Shown here in pieces: positions 34,262 to 44,675 of a stretch of 64,000 nucleotides of DNA. The stretch is from Bacillota bacterium (GTDB lineage: Bacteria; Bacillota; UBA4882; UBA8346). The notes below the pieces were generated by a model. The model worked only from the letters and a program-made list of their open reading frames with translations, did not search any database and had not been told where the DNA came from. The stretch covers positions 22,212 to 86,211 of the forward strand of contig JAKPCT010000078.1 of the NCBI GenBank assembly GCA_029553165.1, written 5' to 3'. The first letter of the stretch is position 1, and each line of letters starts with the position of its first letter. Made by a program: the position numbers and the translations under genes.

Positions 34262-34292
34262 GGAGGGCGGACAGCCCTCCTTTAATATTTTT
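34262..34292 (+). terminator. Terminator after the glycosyltransferase gene
   Basis: Stem GGAGGGC/GCCCTCC (34262-34268 / 34274-34280) with a T-rich tail. Confidence 0.85.
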
Positions 34293-34409
34293 ATTATTTA
34301 TTAGTTATAATTTTTTGATAGAGATTGAGCAAGTTATCAAGTTCGATGCTGGTGACCTTTGCTGGTATTCTAAGATTTATTCTCTTCCTTTACCTAGTTA
34401 AATTAGCTC

Positions 34410-35924
34410 CTAAATTCCCGAATCCGTTCGTGTTGAAAACCTTAACAGGTTCCAGGAGAGTTTTGGTAGTACTACCTGCTGTTGAGCAGCCGGTTGGGAA
34501 TTGACCGGTTGATTGTGTGGTTTTACTGTTTCAGGAGCCTCGAAACTATTGACCGCACTGAGATCAGGTCCGTTCAACACTACATGCTCTAAAAGGGTTA
34601 CTTTTCCAAACGAACGAAAATCAAATGTTACCTCAACATCATCCCCTTGGTCACAGTTCAAAATGAAGATGTTAATCGCTTCTTTTTCTTCCTGGTAAAC
34701 GGTGGTTGATTGTAAGACCGGAACATCGCCGTATTTCTTGGATTCAAATTTAGGAGCGGTGATGATCGGTTTTAAAACCTGACCTCGTCCGTATTGGGAA
34801 ACTTGTTGGAAGGGGTAAAAGATTGTCTGTTTCAGAACTGAACCACCCGGTTGGGTTACAATCGGGGCAATAGCATTGATCAGTTGGGCCAAACAGGCAA
34901 TTTTGATTCGGTCAGCATGGTTAACGAGCGAACAGATTAAACCACCAAAGACCAGAGCGTCTAGGAGGTTATAAACCTGTTCCAAACGGGGTTGGGCATA
35001 GTCCCAGGTTTTAAAGGTTTCATTGCGGTGCGCCCAAACATTCCATTCGTCAAACGATAAGTAAACGTTCTTTTTACTTCGGGTTTTGGCTTTGACATAA
35101 TCGACGGTTGCCGCAATGGTATGAATGAAATTATCCATATCAACGAAGGAAGCTAAAAAATCACCGTGATTATCAGAGTCATCATAGCCGTAATAACTAT
35201 GTAACGAGATAAAATCAACCTGTTCGTAGAGAAACTCCAAAATAATACGGTCCCATTCGGGGAAAGTCGGCATTCCTGTTCCGGAACTGCCACAAGCCAC
35301 CAATTGAATGGAAGGGTCCACCCAGCGCATCATTTTTGCCGTTTCCAAGGCCTTTTTACCATATTCGGCAGCAGTTAAAGTACAGATCTGCCAGGGACCG
35401 TCCATTTCATTTCCCAGACACCATACTTTGATGTTATGGGGGGCTTCATGTCCGTATTTACGGCGCAAATCGCTCCAATAACTACCGGCGGGATGATTAC
35501 AATATTCTACTAATTGGGAGGCGTCTGCCGGAGTACCGGTGCCCAGATTGACTGCGGCCATCACTTCAGAGTTGGCTTTTTTACACCAGTCGACAAACTC
35601 ATCAATGCCGATTTCATTGGTTTCAATCGATTTCCAGGCTAAGTCCAGCCGTTTGGGCCGATCCTTAACCGGTCCGATTCCATCAGTCCAGCGGTAACCT
35701 GAGACAAAGTTACCGCCGGGATAGCGTATAATGGGGACATTAAGTTGTCGTACCAGCTCCAAGGTATCTGTCCGGAACCCTTGTTCGTCAGCAGTTGGAT
35801 GGCCTGGTTCATAAATACCTGTATAAACTGCCCGTCCTAAATGTTCAATGAATGATCCAAACAGCCGTGGCTCTGTTTGTGCAATAATATAGTTTTTTTC
35901 AATAATCCATTGCGATTTTTTCAT
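34410..35924 (-). CDS. abfA: Alpha-L-arabinofuranosidase, GH51
   Basis: A 504-residue GH51 enzyme that releases arabinofuranose from arabinan or arabinoxylan fragments. The acid/base Glu is in CLGNEMDGPW (about 171) and the nucleophile Glu in SFDEWNVW (about 291). The N-terminal YPGGNFVSGYRW and the C-terminal beta-sandwich are present. There is no signal peptide, so it acts on imported oligosaccharides. It is last in the operon, its start 14 bp after the AraQ-like permease stop, with GAGGAGA before ATG 35924. Confidence 0.95.
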   Translation of the reverse strand: MKKSQWIIEKNYIIAQTEPRLFGSFIEHLGRAVYTGIYEPGHPTADEQGFRTDTLELVRQLNVPIIRYPGGNFVSGYRWTDGIGPVKDRPKRLDLAWKSIETNEIGIDEFVDWCKKANSEVMAAVNLGTGTPADASQLVEYCNHPAGSYWSDLRRKYGHEAPHNIKVWCLGNEMDGPWQICTLTAAEYGKKALETAKMMRWVDPSIQLVACGSSGTGMPTFPEWDRIILEFLYEQVDFISLHSYYGYDDSDNHGDFLASFVDMDNFIHTIAATVDYVKAKTRSKKNVYLSFDEWNVWAHRNETFKTWDYAQPRLEQVYNLLDALVFGGLICSLVNHADRIKIACLAQLINAIAPIVTQPGGSVLKQTIFYPFQQVSQYGRGQVLKPIITAPKFESKKYGDVPVLQSTTVYQEEKEAINIFILNCDQGDDVEVTFDFRSFGKVTLLEHVVLNGPDLSAVNSFEAPETVKPHNQPVNSQPAAQQQVVLPKLSWNLLRFSTRTDSGI

Positions 35925-35938
35925 TAAAATTCTCCTCG

Positions 35939-36811
35939 TTATCCTTTGATTGCTCCTTCGACCATACCGCGAATTACTTGTTGATTGAATTTAGTATAAA
36001 TCAGGATCATCGGCAGGCTGACCAGAATCATTGCTGCAGCTTGGGCCGGGTAATTAGTTGAAAATTGGGTGCCGATGGTTGCCAATCCGACTGGTAAAGT
36101 GTAGTCCGGAGTATTTTGAAGCATGACCAGAGGGAATAAATAAGCATTCCAAGAGCTTAAGAATGTAAAAATTCCTACTGTTGCTGCGGCAGGTTTAGCC
36201 ATTGGTAACATTATTCTTAAAAAAACATCTAATTCGCTTGCTCCGTCAATTCGTGCGGCTTCAGCCAGGGAGTTCGGAATATTCATAAAAAAGCCTCTGA
36301 AGATGAAGACTGCTAATGGAATACCAAAAGCGACAGTTGGACCAATTACGGACCATGGAGTATTAATGATTCCGATTTGCCGTGAAAAAATAAATACGGG
36401 CATCAATACCATATGGACCGGAATCATGATAGCGCCTAAGATTATCATCGACAGAAACCGGATCGGTTTTGACGGGAACTTAGCCACAACATAGCCGGCC
36501 ATCGAACCGAAGAGCAATACGGCTCCTAAAGTAATAATCGCAATGAGTGCGGAATTAAAACCCCATCTCCAGAAATGTTCAGCGGTGACAATAAGTTTGT
36601 AATTGTCAAAACGTAATACTTGCGGCCAAAGCCCTTTATAATACTCGTCTAAATTTTGAAAAGACAGAAATACGAGGTAAAATAAGGGCACCAAAATAAC
36701 TAAATTTAAAAATAGTAAAAAAAGATTGATCAAAATATTTTTAGGTTTTTTGGTTTCAGTAAGCTGTTTATCCGGTGGATAATAATATTTGGGTTTCATT
36801 TTAGATGTCAT
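35939..36811 (-). CDS. Sugar ABC transporter permease, MalG/AraQ type
   Basis: A 290-residue inner-membrane permease with about six hydrophobic helices and the ATPase-docking EAA loop EAARIDGASELDVFLRIMLP. ATG 36811 is chosen because AAAGGAG lies 9 bases before it; the overlap with the upstream permease is then 11 bp. It pairs with the preceding permease and the solute-binding protein at 37905. No ATPase gene is in the cluster, so a shared MsmX-type ATPase encoded elsewhere is likely. Confidence 0.93.
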   Translation of the reverse strand: MTSKMKPKYYYPPDKQLTETKKPKNILINLFLLFLNLVILVPLFYLVFLSFQNLDEYYKGLWPQVLRFDNYKLIVTAEHFWRWGFNSALIAIITLGAVLLFGSMAGYVVAKFPSKPIRFLSMIILGAIMIPVHMVLMPVFIFSRQIGIINTPWSVIGPTVAFGIPLAVFIFRGFFMNIPNSLAEAARIDGASELDVFLRIMLPMAKPAAATVGIFTFLSSWNAYLFPLVMLQNTPDYTLPVGLATIGTQFSTNYPAQAAAMILVSLPMILIYTKFNQQVIRGMVEGAIKG

Positions 36812-37733
36812 CGATTCCATCTCCTTTAGCGTTTTCACGTTGCCAAAGATTTTGAAGCAGTGTGGCACCGAGCGCGCAGATCAAAATAATTACGGCTATT
36901 GCTCCGCCATAGCCAAACTCTCTTGCCTGAAAAGCGCGATTATACATATATGTTGCTAAAACATCAGTCCGGTGGAACGGGCCGCCACTGGTCATAATCC
37001 AGATCAAGTCAAAAAATTGGAAGGAGCCGATTAAGCTAATTATGAGTGAAACACGGAGAACCTCGGACATCATTGGTATAATTACTTGCCCAATTAATAA
37101 CCATCCGGTAGCCCCGTCAATTCTTGCCGCTTCAATGATTTCATTTGGTAAGGAATTTAACCCTGCCGAATGAATCAGACAATGATATCCAAAATATACC
37201 CAAACGACAACTACTAATATTGCCCCCATTGCTGTATTGGGATCCGTTAACCAAACCTTTGCCAATCCCGGAAGATGGATTGAACGTAAGATTGTGTTCA
37301 ATGTACCTTGTTGGTAATCATAAATATAGCGCCATAGTAATCCAATCATAACCATTGTTGAAATGCAAGGAAGATAGTAAATAACTTTCGAGAATTCGCC
37401 CCATTTATTTTTGATTTTGTAAATCATATATGCGGTCATGAAAGATAACGGGAGCTGGATCAATAAAGAAACTCCGATGATCAGCAAGTTATTCTTGAGT
37501 GAACTGAAAAAATAAGGATCTTTGAATAAACGGATATAGTTGTCAAAGCCTACCCACGTCATGTCTTTAGATATTCCGTTCCAAGAGTGCAATGAAAAAT
37601 TAATTGTTGCGAAAATAGGCCAATAAGCATACACAATAATCAGTAATAAAGCAGGAGCGATAAAACAACCGATAAATAGCTTTCGTTGCAAAGTAGTCGC
37701 TGTTTTCCAGTTGTTTTCAATCTTTGCTGGCAT
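36801..37733 (-). CDS. Sugar ABC transporter permease, MalF/AraP type
   Basis: A 310-residue membrane protein with the EAA motif EAARIDGATGWLLIGQVIIP and about six transmembrane helices, beginning after a cytoplasmic N-terminus (LFIGCFIAPALLLIIVYAYW). It forms the channel with the AraQ-like subunit, whose gene overlaps its 3' end. AAGGAGATC precedes ATG 37733. Substrate is inferred as arabinosides from the adjoining GH51 gene. Confidence 0.93.
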   Translation of the reverse strand: MPAKIENNWKTATTLQRKLFIGCFIAPALLLIIVYAYWPIFATINFSLHSWNGISKDMTWVGFDNYIRLFKDPYFFSSLKNNLLIIGVSLLIQLPLSFMTAYMIYKIKNKWGEFSKVIYYLPCISTMVMIGLLWRYIYDYQQGTLNTILRSIHLPGLAKVWLTDPNTAMGAILVVVVWVYFGYHCLIHSAGLNSLPNEIIEAARIDGATGWLLIGQVIIPMMSEVLRVSLIISLIGSFQFFDLIWIMTSGGPFHRTDVLATYMYNRAFQAREFGYGGAIAVIILICALGATLLQNLWQRENAKGDGIDDI

Positions 37734-37792
37734 TACATGATCTCCTTCCTTATATAAACGTTATTCGGAACACTAGGATGAATTTTGAGAAA

Positions 37793-37855
37793 AACCCTCG
37801 GCTTTAGCTGAGAACTAAGCTTCAAAAGCTTTAGCCTGATATTTAGCCGAGGGTT
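37793..37855 (-). terminator. Intra-operon hairpin between solute-binding protein and permease genes
   Basis: Outer arms AACCCTCGGCT/AGCCGAGGGTT (37793-37803 / 37845-37855) enclose a smaller AAGCTT-based hairpin. On the minus strand a T run follows the outer stem. Probably a leaky terminator or RNA-stability element that keeps binding-protein expression above that of the permeases. Confidence 0.7.
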
Positions 37856-37904
37856 AACCAATTGTTTTTCGTTAAATCTTTAATCTACAAGTAAGTTAGT
37901 TAAA

Positions 37905-39170
37905 TTACTTAATTTTACGGGCCTCTTCAATTGCGGTTGCCACTTGTTTCGGTGTTTTAACACCGGCCAGGATCTCTTGTAATCCTTGTAGTAAGGCTTG
38001 AGTCATCGGAGCTGGCAGGTCCTGATCCCACCATAAGGTTAATGAAGATGCGTTAGCTAATACGTCAGCCAGTTTTTTCATTTGCGGCAGTGCTGAATCA
38101 TCCATGTAAGGAGCGGCTACTGCAGAAAATGCACCTGCTTTTTTGAACCGTTCTGCACCATTTTCCTTACTGGACATAAACTTTAAGAATTTAATGGCAG
38201 CTTCAGGATTTTTACATGCTTTATTGATCGAAAATCCGTCAGCAGCACCTAAAATTGAGTTTGGATCGCCTTTTCCGCCTGCAACTAAAGGATAAGTGAA
38301 GAAATCCCATTTATCAAGGTCAGTCTTCATTTCACTGGTAATAACGGTGTAGTGCCAGTTGCCCATCGGCATCATTGCTGCTTTGTCTTGCATCATCAAT
38401 TGTGAAGCATCACCGTAAGTAAGATTTAAAGCATCAGGAGGGAAATACCCTTTTTTAACTAGTGTCTCTAACATGCCAAAAGCTTTCACGAAGTCGGGAT
38501 GGTCAAAGCGGGCTTTGCCGGCTTTGGCGTCTTGGTATAATTTAGCACCGGCAGTACGGTCTGCCATATACATAAAGGCATGGAGAATTGTCCATGAATC
38601 TTTACCACCTACGGTAAAAGGAATGATTCCTTTACTCTTCAGTGTTTCACAGATCTTTAACATTTCATCCCAGGTTTTGGGAGGGGTCAAACCATATTTG
38701 GCAAACATTTTTTTGTTATACCATACGGTATTAACTGTTGGGAAGAACGGAACACCATAGATTTTTCCATTATAAGTATGGTTCGAGAATAAACCTTTTG
38801 ATAATCCCCAGTAATCTTTACCTAATGCGCTGGTAAGATCATAAAGCAGGCCTTCGCGGGAATAAATTGCTTGAGTTTCACCGCCCCAGTTGAAGAAGAT
38901 ATCAGGACCCGCTCCGCCAAGCATTGCGACTTGGAGTTTGGTTTTGTAAGCTTCATTTTCAGTATAGTTATATTCTATTTTAATTCCTGGATTGGCCTTT
39001 TCAAAGGCTTTAATCTGGTTAGCTAAAGTCATACCAACAGCATCAGTCTCATTAGGTCGTTGAATAGTCCAAAAATTTAGCTTAATTGGTTTTGCTGCTC
39101 CGAAAACACATGTCCCCAGCATTAAAACAATTAATAGCAGGACTCCCATAAGACGTAGACTTTTTCTCAT
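37905..39170 (-). CDS. Extracellular sugar-binding protein of ABC transporter (family 1)
   Basis: A 421-residue exported protein with a signal peptide (about 1-25, LLLIVLMLGTCVFG; the Cys context LGTC is a poor lipobox). A family 1 solute-binding fold follows (KLNFWTIQRPN, GGAGPDIFFNWGG, VPFFPTVNTVWYNKKMF, PPKTWDEMLKICETLKSKG). It captures the substrate for the two downstream permeases. AGGAGG precedes ATG 39170. The YesN-type regulator gene lies upstream on the same strand. Confidence 0.93.
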   Translation of the reverse strand: MRKSLRLMGVLLLIVLMLGTCVFGAAKPIKLNFWTIQRPNETDAVGMTLANQIKAFEKANPGIKIEYNYTENEAYKTKLQVAMLGGAGPDIFFNWGGETQAIYSREGLLYDLTSALGKDYWGLSKGLFSNHTYNGKIYGVPFFPTVNTVWYNKKMFAKYGLTPPKTWDEMLKICETLKSKGIIPFTVGGKDSWTILHAFMYMADRTAGAKLYQDAKAGKARFDHPDFVKAFGMLETLVKKGYFPPDALNLTYGDASQLMMQDKAAMMPMGNWHYTVITSEMKTDLDKWDFFTYPLVAGGKGDPNSILGAADGFSINKACKNPEAAIKFLKFMSSKENGAERFKKAGAFSAVAAPYMDDSALPQMKKLADVLANASSLTLWWDQDLPAPMTQALLQGLQEILAGVKTPKQVATAIEEARKIK

Positions 39171-39551
39171 TTCATAACCTCCTAATTTGTGTTATTTTTT
39201 TTAAAAGAGATAATCTTCCTGGTCTTTATCAAAGTATGTTTGACCCCAGAAATAAATAACTTTGCCACGGGTTTTCACTCTTTTATGAATGTCAACCGGG
39301 GAAGTTATCTCTTACAAAACATTGAAAAAAGTGGTCTTTTTAAATGGAAAGTAATACGGTAAAATACATGTAAAATGGTTACATAAATAGAATTTTGCTT
39401 AAGTAGTATCGGATGATTTGATGAATTAATCAAGAGCATATTGGTAATAAAATGTTTTGGTATTTTTAACAAAAAATTAATCTCTTATAATTGTAACAAT
39501 AAGGTTAATAACATCCTAGTGCTCAAAAATTGTCCTAATATGCATAATTGT
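39171..39551. other. Intergenic region upstream of the sugar-binding protein gene, with inverted repeat
   Basis: No gene seen in 381 bp. Arms at 39205-39222 and 39296-39313 are inverted near-copies sharing AAGAGATAA and CTTCC with a one-base bulge, about 70 bp apart. They lie in the leader or promoter region of the binding-protein gene. They could be operator half-sites for the AraC-type regulator encoded upstream, or form an RNA stem. Confidence 0.55.
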
Positions 39552-41159
39552 TTACCTGTTGGCCGGTAAAATTCGCCGGTAATCTGCCGGAGTCATACCT
39601 ACTAATTCGTGAAAGACTTTACTAAAATAACGGCTGTTCCAAAAGCCTACTTTTGATGCGATTTCATAGATATGGTCATTGGTAAATCTTAATAACTCTT
39701 TGGCCCTCTCAATCCGAAGCCGTTGTAAATAAGTGCTGAAATGTTCACCAATGTGTTCGGGAAAAATACGGCAGAGATAACTTTTGCTGACACCGACATG
39801 TTCCGCTACTTCTTCTAATGAAAGATTCCGGGTGAAGTTAGCCTGAATGTAGACCAGGGCTTTTCGGATTGTTGCCGAGCTTTGGGGGAGTGTGTATTGT
39901 TTTACAGAATTGATGAATTGGACAACTGTTTTTTCCAGAAGGCGTTTCCAATCGGAGAGCGATTCTGCTTCATCCAAGATTTCGATTAAATTTGGTTCTA
40001 AATGGTTGCTGTCAGCACCTGACTGGGAATGAATTTGATATTCATATGAAACCCGGCGTAAAATGGTGATCAAGTCCAATAACAGTTGTCTTGCTTCATG
40101 AGGACTCATGTTTTCAGGCATAATATTTTGAAATATGTTATCAATAAAACGGCTTAATTCATCTGAAACTGCATTACGGAGCAGTTTTTCCCAGGTATGT
40201 AATAACTCGGAAATGTGCTGATGTTCCAACTTATTTTGGAGTTTTAATAGTTGGACAGTTTCAAAGTATTTTGTTTCATGATGATATAAGCGTAATAAAT
40301 TAATTTCCTGCACTTCACGAAAACAACATGGTAATTCTGCAACTGAACTAAACTTTCCTGATGCGCTGACGGTAATTTTTCCAGGAAAGTCATCCGCTAA
40401 TTTTCGGGCAAGATTGTGGAGTTTTTTTACCATTTCCAGTTCCGCTCTTTGATTGAGACTACAGATTATAATAAAATCATTTTTTTTGAAATCGACAATA
40501 TTCCAATTCCCGTGCCATTGAGCCTGAAGCTGTGTTTCAAGGTTTTGTCGTAGCTGCTGTTGGACATCAGCGGGAAAGGTTTGATAATTAGTAATATGGA
40601 CGAAGATCAGACCAAACCAAATATTTTCAATGTCGATCTCCAGTTCAGCCGCGCGTTGCTTGATTGCTGCGTCATTGGAAGCCCTTGTCAACACATCCCG
40701 CCAAAATGATTTGACAGCCAATTGATGATATTTAGCCAGATTGCTGGTTGTCTCTTCCTGTTCAAATAAAACAGAATAATAACGTTCTAACATGGCATCA
40801 ATCCGGCTTAAAAAAGTACCGGCAGTCTCAGCAGTGGCTTCAGCTTTAATAAAGTAATCAACCGCACCAAGGCGCAGTGCTTCCCGGACAGAGGGGAAGT
40901 CATTATAGGCACTGACAACTGCCGCCATTATTTCAGGATGATGTTGTTTGATCCAGGAAATTAACTCCAAACCATCCATTTCCGGCATTCTGATATCAGT
41001 AATTACCAGATCAGGCTGGGTTTTTTCGATTAGTTCAATAGCTGTTCGGGCATTTTCAGCTTCGCCGATTAATTCAAAGCGGTATTGTTGCCACGGAAAT
41101 AATGAAGCCAATTCTGTCCTTACATATTCTTCGTCGTCCACTAATATTGCTCGCCACAT
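39552..41159 (-). CDS. YesN-type response regulator, receiver plus AraC domain
   Basis: A 535-residue regulator. The receiver domain (about 1-120) has DDEEY, phosphoacceptor Asp in LVITDIRMPEMDG and Lys in DYFIKAEA. A long middle region follows. The C-terminal AraC DNA-binding domain (about 435-535) has LSLEEVAEHVGVSKSYLCRIF and the second helix-turn-helix IYEIASKVGFWNSRYFSKVF. It probably activates the adjoining arabinoside transport operon on command of a YesM-type kinase. Only the last part of that kinase remains upstream (41141), overlapping by 19 bp. Confidence 0.93.
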   Translation of the reverse strand: MWRAILVDDEEYVRTELASLFPWQQYRFELIGEAENARTAIELIEKTQPDLVITDIRMPEMDGLELISWIKQHHPEIMAAVVSAYNDFPSVREALRLGAVDYFIKAEATAETAGTFLSRIDAMLERYYSVLFEQEETTSNLAKYHQLAVKSFWRDVLTRASNDAAIKQRAAELEIDIENIWFGLIFVHITNYQTFPADVQQQLRQNLETQLQAQWHGNWNIVDFKKNDFIIICSLNQRAELEMVKKLHNLARKLADDFPGKITVSASGKFSSVAELPCCFREVQEINLLRLYHHETKYFETVQLLKLQNKLEHQHISELLHTWEKLLRNAVSDELSRFIDNIFQNIMPENMSPHEARQLLLDLITILRRVSYEYQIHSQSGADSNHLEPNLIEILDEAESLSDWKRLLEKTVVQFINSVKQYTLPQSSATIRKALVYIQANFTRNLSLEEVAEHVGVSKSYLCRIFPEHIGEHFSTYLQRLRIERAKELLRFTNDHIYEIASKVGFWNSRYFSKVFHELVGMTPADYRRILPANR

Positions 41160-41401
41160 GAAACTTGCTCCTTTGTTTCTTCATAGTTTAAATCAGCGTA
41201 CTTTTGGCAAGGAATACGTAAAGAAACAGTGGTCCCCTGTTCAGGAACACTGACAACAGTCAGTCCATAGTTGATCCCATAGCTTAATTTCAAACGTTCA
41301 TCAACGTTGCGGATGCCGATCCCGGTTCGGTTTTGATCCTGTTGCCAGAGATCGGAGATTTGTTCCGGAGTCATTCCAGCGCTATTCTCATACCAAGCTT
41401 A
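41141..41401 (-). pseudogene. C-terminal remnant of YesM-type histidine kinase
   Basis: About 85 codons ending at the TAG at 41141. They encode the end of a HATPase domain: WYENSAGM (G1 box), DQNRTGIGIRNVDERLKLSYG and GTTVSLRIPC. Everything upstream (sensor, membrane, histidine domains; roughly 500 residues) is absent, because the frame reaches a stop at 41402 and unrelated plus-strand coding begins there. This was presumably the partner kinase of the downstream YesN-type regulator. The break coincides with AAGCTT at 41395-41400. Confidence 0.85.
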
Positions 41402-43037
41402 TTTAAGGATTTTGGAAGAGAATGTCCGTTCCTATACAAGTGAAGTTATTGACCGGGTTGATCGCAATCTCCAACTCTATCTGAGTGATCTGGAGAGAAT
41501 CTTACAACTCCATAATGACTATTACAATCTTCAATTTATCAAAATCAATCTGGCCGGGGATATTGAAGGGAATCGGAAATACACCTTTCGTCTTTGGGAA
41601 AACTTAAATAATATTCGTCAATATAAAACCGACCTTCGGGATGTAGCGATCATTACATTGAATGGGACTAAAATTAGTTGTTATGGCCAGACGAAGGTGG
41701 ACCTCTCCCGGGAGCAGTTGTTTCAGAAACTGGCCAATAATCCTGATCCCAATACGATCGCTTTGTGGGGTTCGCATCCTGATTGGTTGGGAGGCGAAGT
41801 TTTTTCAGTGGGCAGGGCGATTCACGGAGACTATGATAATTTTTTAGGGATCATGTCGCTTGATGTCGAGATGGAGCTCCTTGACCGGATCTGCCGTAAT
41901 ATTAAGCTTGGAAAAACCGGATATGTGATGATTATTGATGATCAAAAAAAGATTATCTATCATCCAATCCATAAATACATCGGCCAACCCGCCAGTATCC
42001 TTTTGGGAAACCCTTCTGAGGAACAATGGGAATCGGGGTTTTTTATGGCTCCGATAAAAAACGCCAATCAGGTCATTGCCGTCAAGACATTCATGCCGGT
42101 GAACTGGAAGATTATCGGGGTTTCCAACAAAACCGAACTGGCTCAAGAAATGAATAAGGTTGCCAGCCTGTCGATCATTTTAATTATTGGCCTGATTCCG
42201 GCAATTATTTTGGTAGCTGTTTTTCTTGCTAATTTACTGACTCATCCGATCAAAGACCTGCAACATTCGATGCGCAAGGCTGCTGAAGACTTAAATACCA
42301 ATGCGGCCATTAAAACTAACGATGAGATTGGCGAACTGGCTGATTCATTTAACCAGATGTTAGCCAAGATCCGGCAATTGATCGCGCAAAGCGTTGAAGA
42401 GCAAAAGAAATTGAGACGGACCGAGATGGTAGCCCTCCAAGAACAGATTAAACCGCACTTTATTTACAATACGTTGGATTTGATTATTGGCTTGTTGGAA
42501 AATAACAAAAATGAAGATGTTATCAATATGGTTGAAGCTTTAGGTACTTTTTTCAGGATCAGTTTAAACCAGGGCAAAGAACTGATTACCATTCGCGAAG
42601 AGGTTGAACATATTCGTAATTACCTGTATATTCAAAGGTTTCGTCATGGAGACAAATATAACTACGAGATCAATCTTGATGAACGCTTATTGCAGCAAAA
42701 AACGATTAAACTGATTTTGCAACCGTTGGTGGAAAATGCTATTTACCATGGAGTCCGGGAATTAGAAGAACCCATTGGAATGATCTTCGTACGGGGTTAC
42801 TATAAAGACGATCATATCTTTTTGGAAGTCGAAGATAATGGTGTCGGCATGGACCCGCAAAAGATGGAACGTATTAATCAATGCTTCCAAGAACCCGATC
42901 CTGAAGAACACCACTTTTTTGGTCTACGCAATGTGAATGAACGGATCAGGCTTGCTTTCGGTAAAGAATACGGGTTACATTTAGCACCCGGCAAAGAAGG
43001 CGGGGTATTGGTTACCATTAAATTACCATTAATTTGA
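41397..43037 (+). pseudogene. YesM-type sensor histidine kinase lacking its N-terminus
   Basis: Coding similarity begins at the junction near 41397, in the extracellular sensor region (RILEENVRSYTSEV). The expected cytoplasmic start and first membrane helix are missing. The remaining 541 residues from a TTG at 41412 include a Cache-like sensor, a membrane helix (SIILIIGLIPAIILVAVFLA), HAMP with DEIGELADSFNQM, the His-kinase motif KPHFIYNTLD, VENAIYHG, EDNGVGMD and FFGLRNVNERIRL. Without the first helix it could not be inserted normally. It is followed by a YesN-type regulator gene after 48 bp. Confidence 0.85.
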
Positions 43038-43085
43038 GCAAAGTCAGAAAAAGATTGCGTTCTAAAGAAGGAGCTGGCAAAGACA

Positions 43086-44540
43086 ATGGCTGCCATTTTA
43101 CTGGTTGAAGACGAAGAAGCGATTCGGTATAAATTGACGAACAACACCAATTGGAAAGAGAATGGTTTTGACCACGTTTTTGAAGCGGCAAATGGCTTGG
43201 AAGCACTCGCGATATTGGAGAAAAACGCCATTGATATTATGGTTACTGATGTTCAAATGCCGAAAATGAATGGGATCGAGTTGGTTAAAGAATGCCGCAA
43301 CCGCAACTATAGCTTAAAAATCATCATGATTTCCGGTTTTGCGGAGTTTGAATATGCGCAGGAATTAATGAAATATAATGTTTCGGAATATTTGCTTAAA
43401 CCATTTGCCAGCAAAAAACTGTTAGCCATTGCGCAAAAATTAAAGGGCGAGCTTGAGGAGGAGCGGGCGGAAAAGTTAGAGTTATATAATCTCCGGATGC
43501 AACTCCAAGAAAAGATCCCGGTATTGCAAGATAAATTCTTTTTGGACTTAATTTATGGCAATCTGGTTGCCAGTAATCCGTATGCTGATTTGGCGTTTTT
43601 GGGGTTGGAACATTTACGGGGAAAAAGCTGTCAGGCAGTGGTCGTCGAGATCCCCGCCAGCCGTTTGAAAGAAGTCAGCGAAGAAGAAAAATACCTTTTA
43701 AATCTGCAATTATACTCTCAAATCAAACGGTTACTTGAAGAATGGGCGCAGCAGTATTGGTTGATCAACAGTAAAATTAATCAGATGACGATTATCATTT
43801 TTGACCCAAATCCGGAAGACGCTTTGAATCTGGAAGAATTTTTAGAACAGATCAATACCGGCTTAAAGCAACCGGTAACCATCGGGGTTGGCCATCAGTA
43901 CGCTGAACTTAAAGATTTGGCCGTATCTTACCGGGAAGCTTGCCTGGCGTTGAAATACCGTTATCTTTACGGGGTTAACCGGGTTTTTTCCATAACGGAT
44001 CTTAATTCGGAGAATACTTTTTATCATAAATATTTTTATTCGCTCAATCAGAACCGGATCTTTGATGATATCCGGGTGGGTTCCTTTGAAATGGTCAATA
44101 AGGATTTGCATAAATTATTTGCTGAGTTTCGGCAAGCCGGAATAGTCCCCGAATCACTACAGATTATCGCCAGTAATATCATTCTGATGACTTGTACAAT
44201 CTTAAACGAATTGGGCCATAACGCGCAAGATATTTTAGGACCCGACGCTTCGCCCTTAACGGATGTAAGAAAAGCAGAAAGCCTCGATGAGCTGGAACAA
44301 CAATTGTTGGATTTCTTTGAACACGTGAATGCTTATATTAGCAAAAAGCGGGCCACATTTAATGATAAAGTGATCGATCAGGTCCGGCAATACATTGATG
44401 AACATTATGCATCCGAGATTACACTCTCGGCAATTGCCAACCAGTATTCATTAAGCCCCAGCTATTTGAGTCTGTTATTCACGGAGGAACCGACGTCCTT
44501 GCTTTTGCTAACTCTAAAAATTGCATTCAAATCCCCCTAA
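43086..44540 (+). pseudogene. YesN-type response regulator truncated in its AraC domain
   Basis: A 484-codon frame. The receiver domain is intact (VEDEEAIRYKL, Asp in IMVTDVQMPKMNG, Lys in YLLKPFASK) and the middle region is normal. The AraC domain stops after the first helix-turn-helix: LSAIANQYSLSPSYLSLLFTEE is followed at about 44490 by unrelated residues and a stop. The second helix-turn-helix is missing, so DNA binding is probably lost. It pairs with the upstream decapitated kinase; both ends of this two-gene segment are broken. Confidence 0.85.
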
Positions 44541-44603
44541 GATTAAATAAATAATGTATTTTTGAATTCTACTAAATCATTAGATTAGTAGGCTGAAAAA
44601 GGA

Positions 44604-44642
44604 AGAGCTGTTCAAAGGGTTAATCTTTGCAAACAGCTCTCA
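44604..44642 (-). terminator. Terminator of the beta-glucosidase gene
   Basis: Stem AGAGCTGTT/AACAGCTCT (44604-44612 / 44632-44640), extended inside by CAAAG/CTTTG. On the minus strand it is followed by TCCTTTTTC. It lies just past the stop of the minus-strand gene. Confidence 0.75.
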
Positions 44643-44675
44643 TAATATTTATTATGTTCTTGGGAAGAAATTCCT

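Noticed and set aside
42878..43231. Minus-strand open frame opposite the truncated kinase and regulator
   Set aside because: It is a shadow of well-conserved plus-strand coding and has no recognisable protein features.
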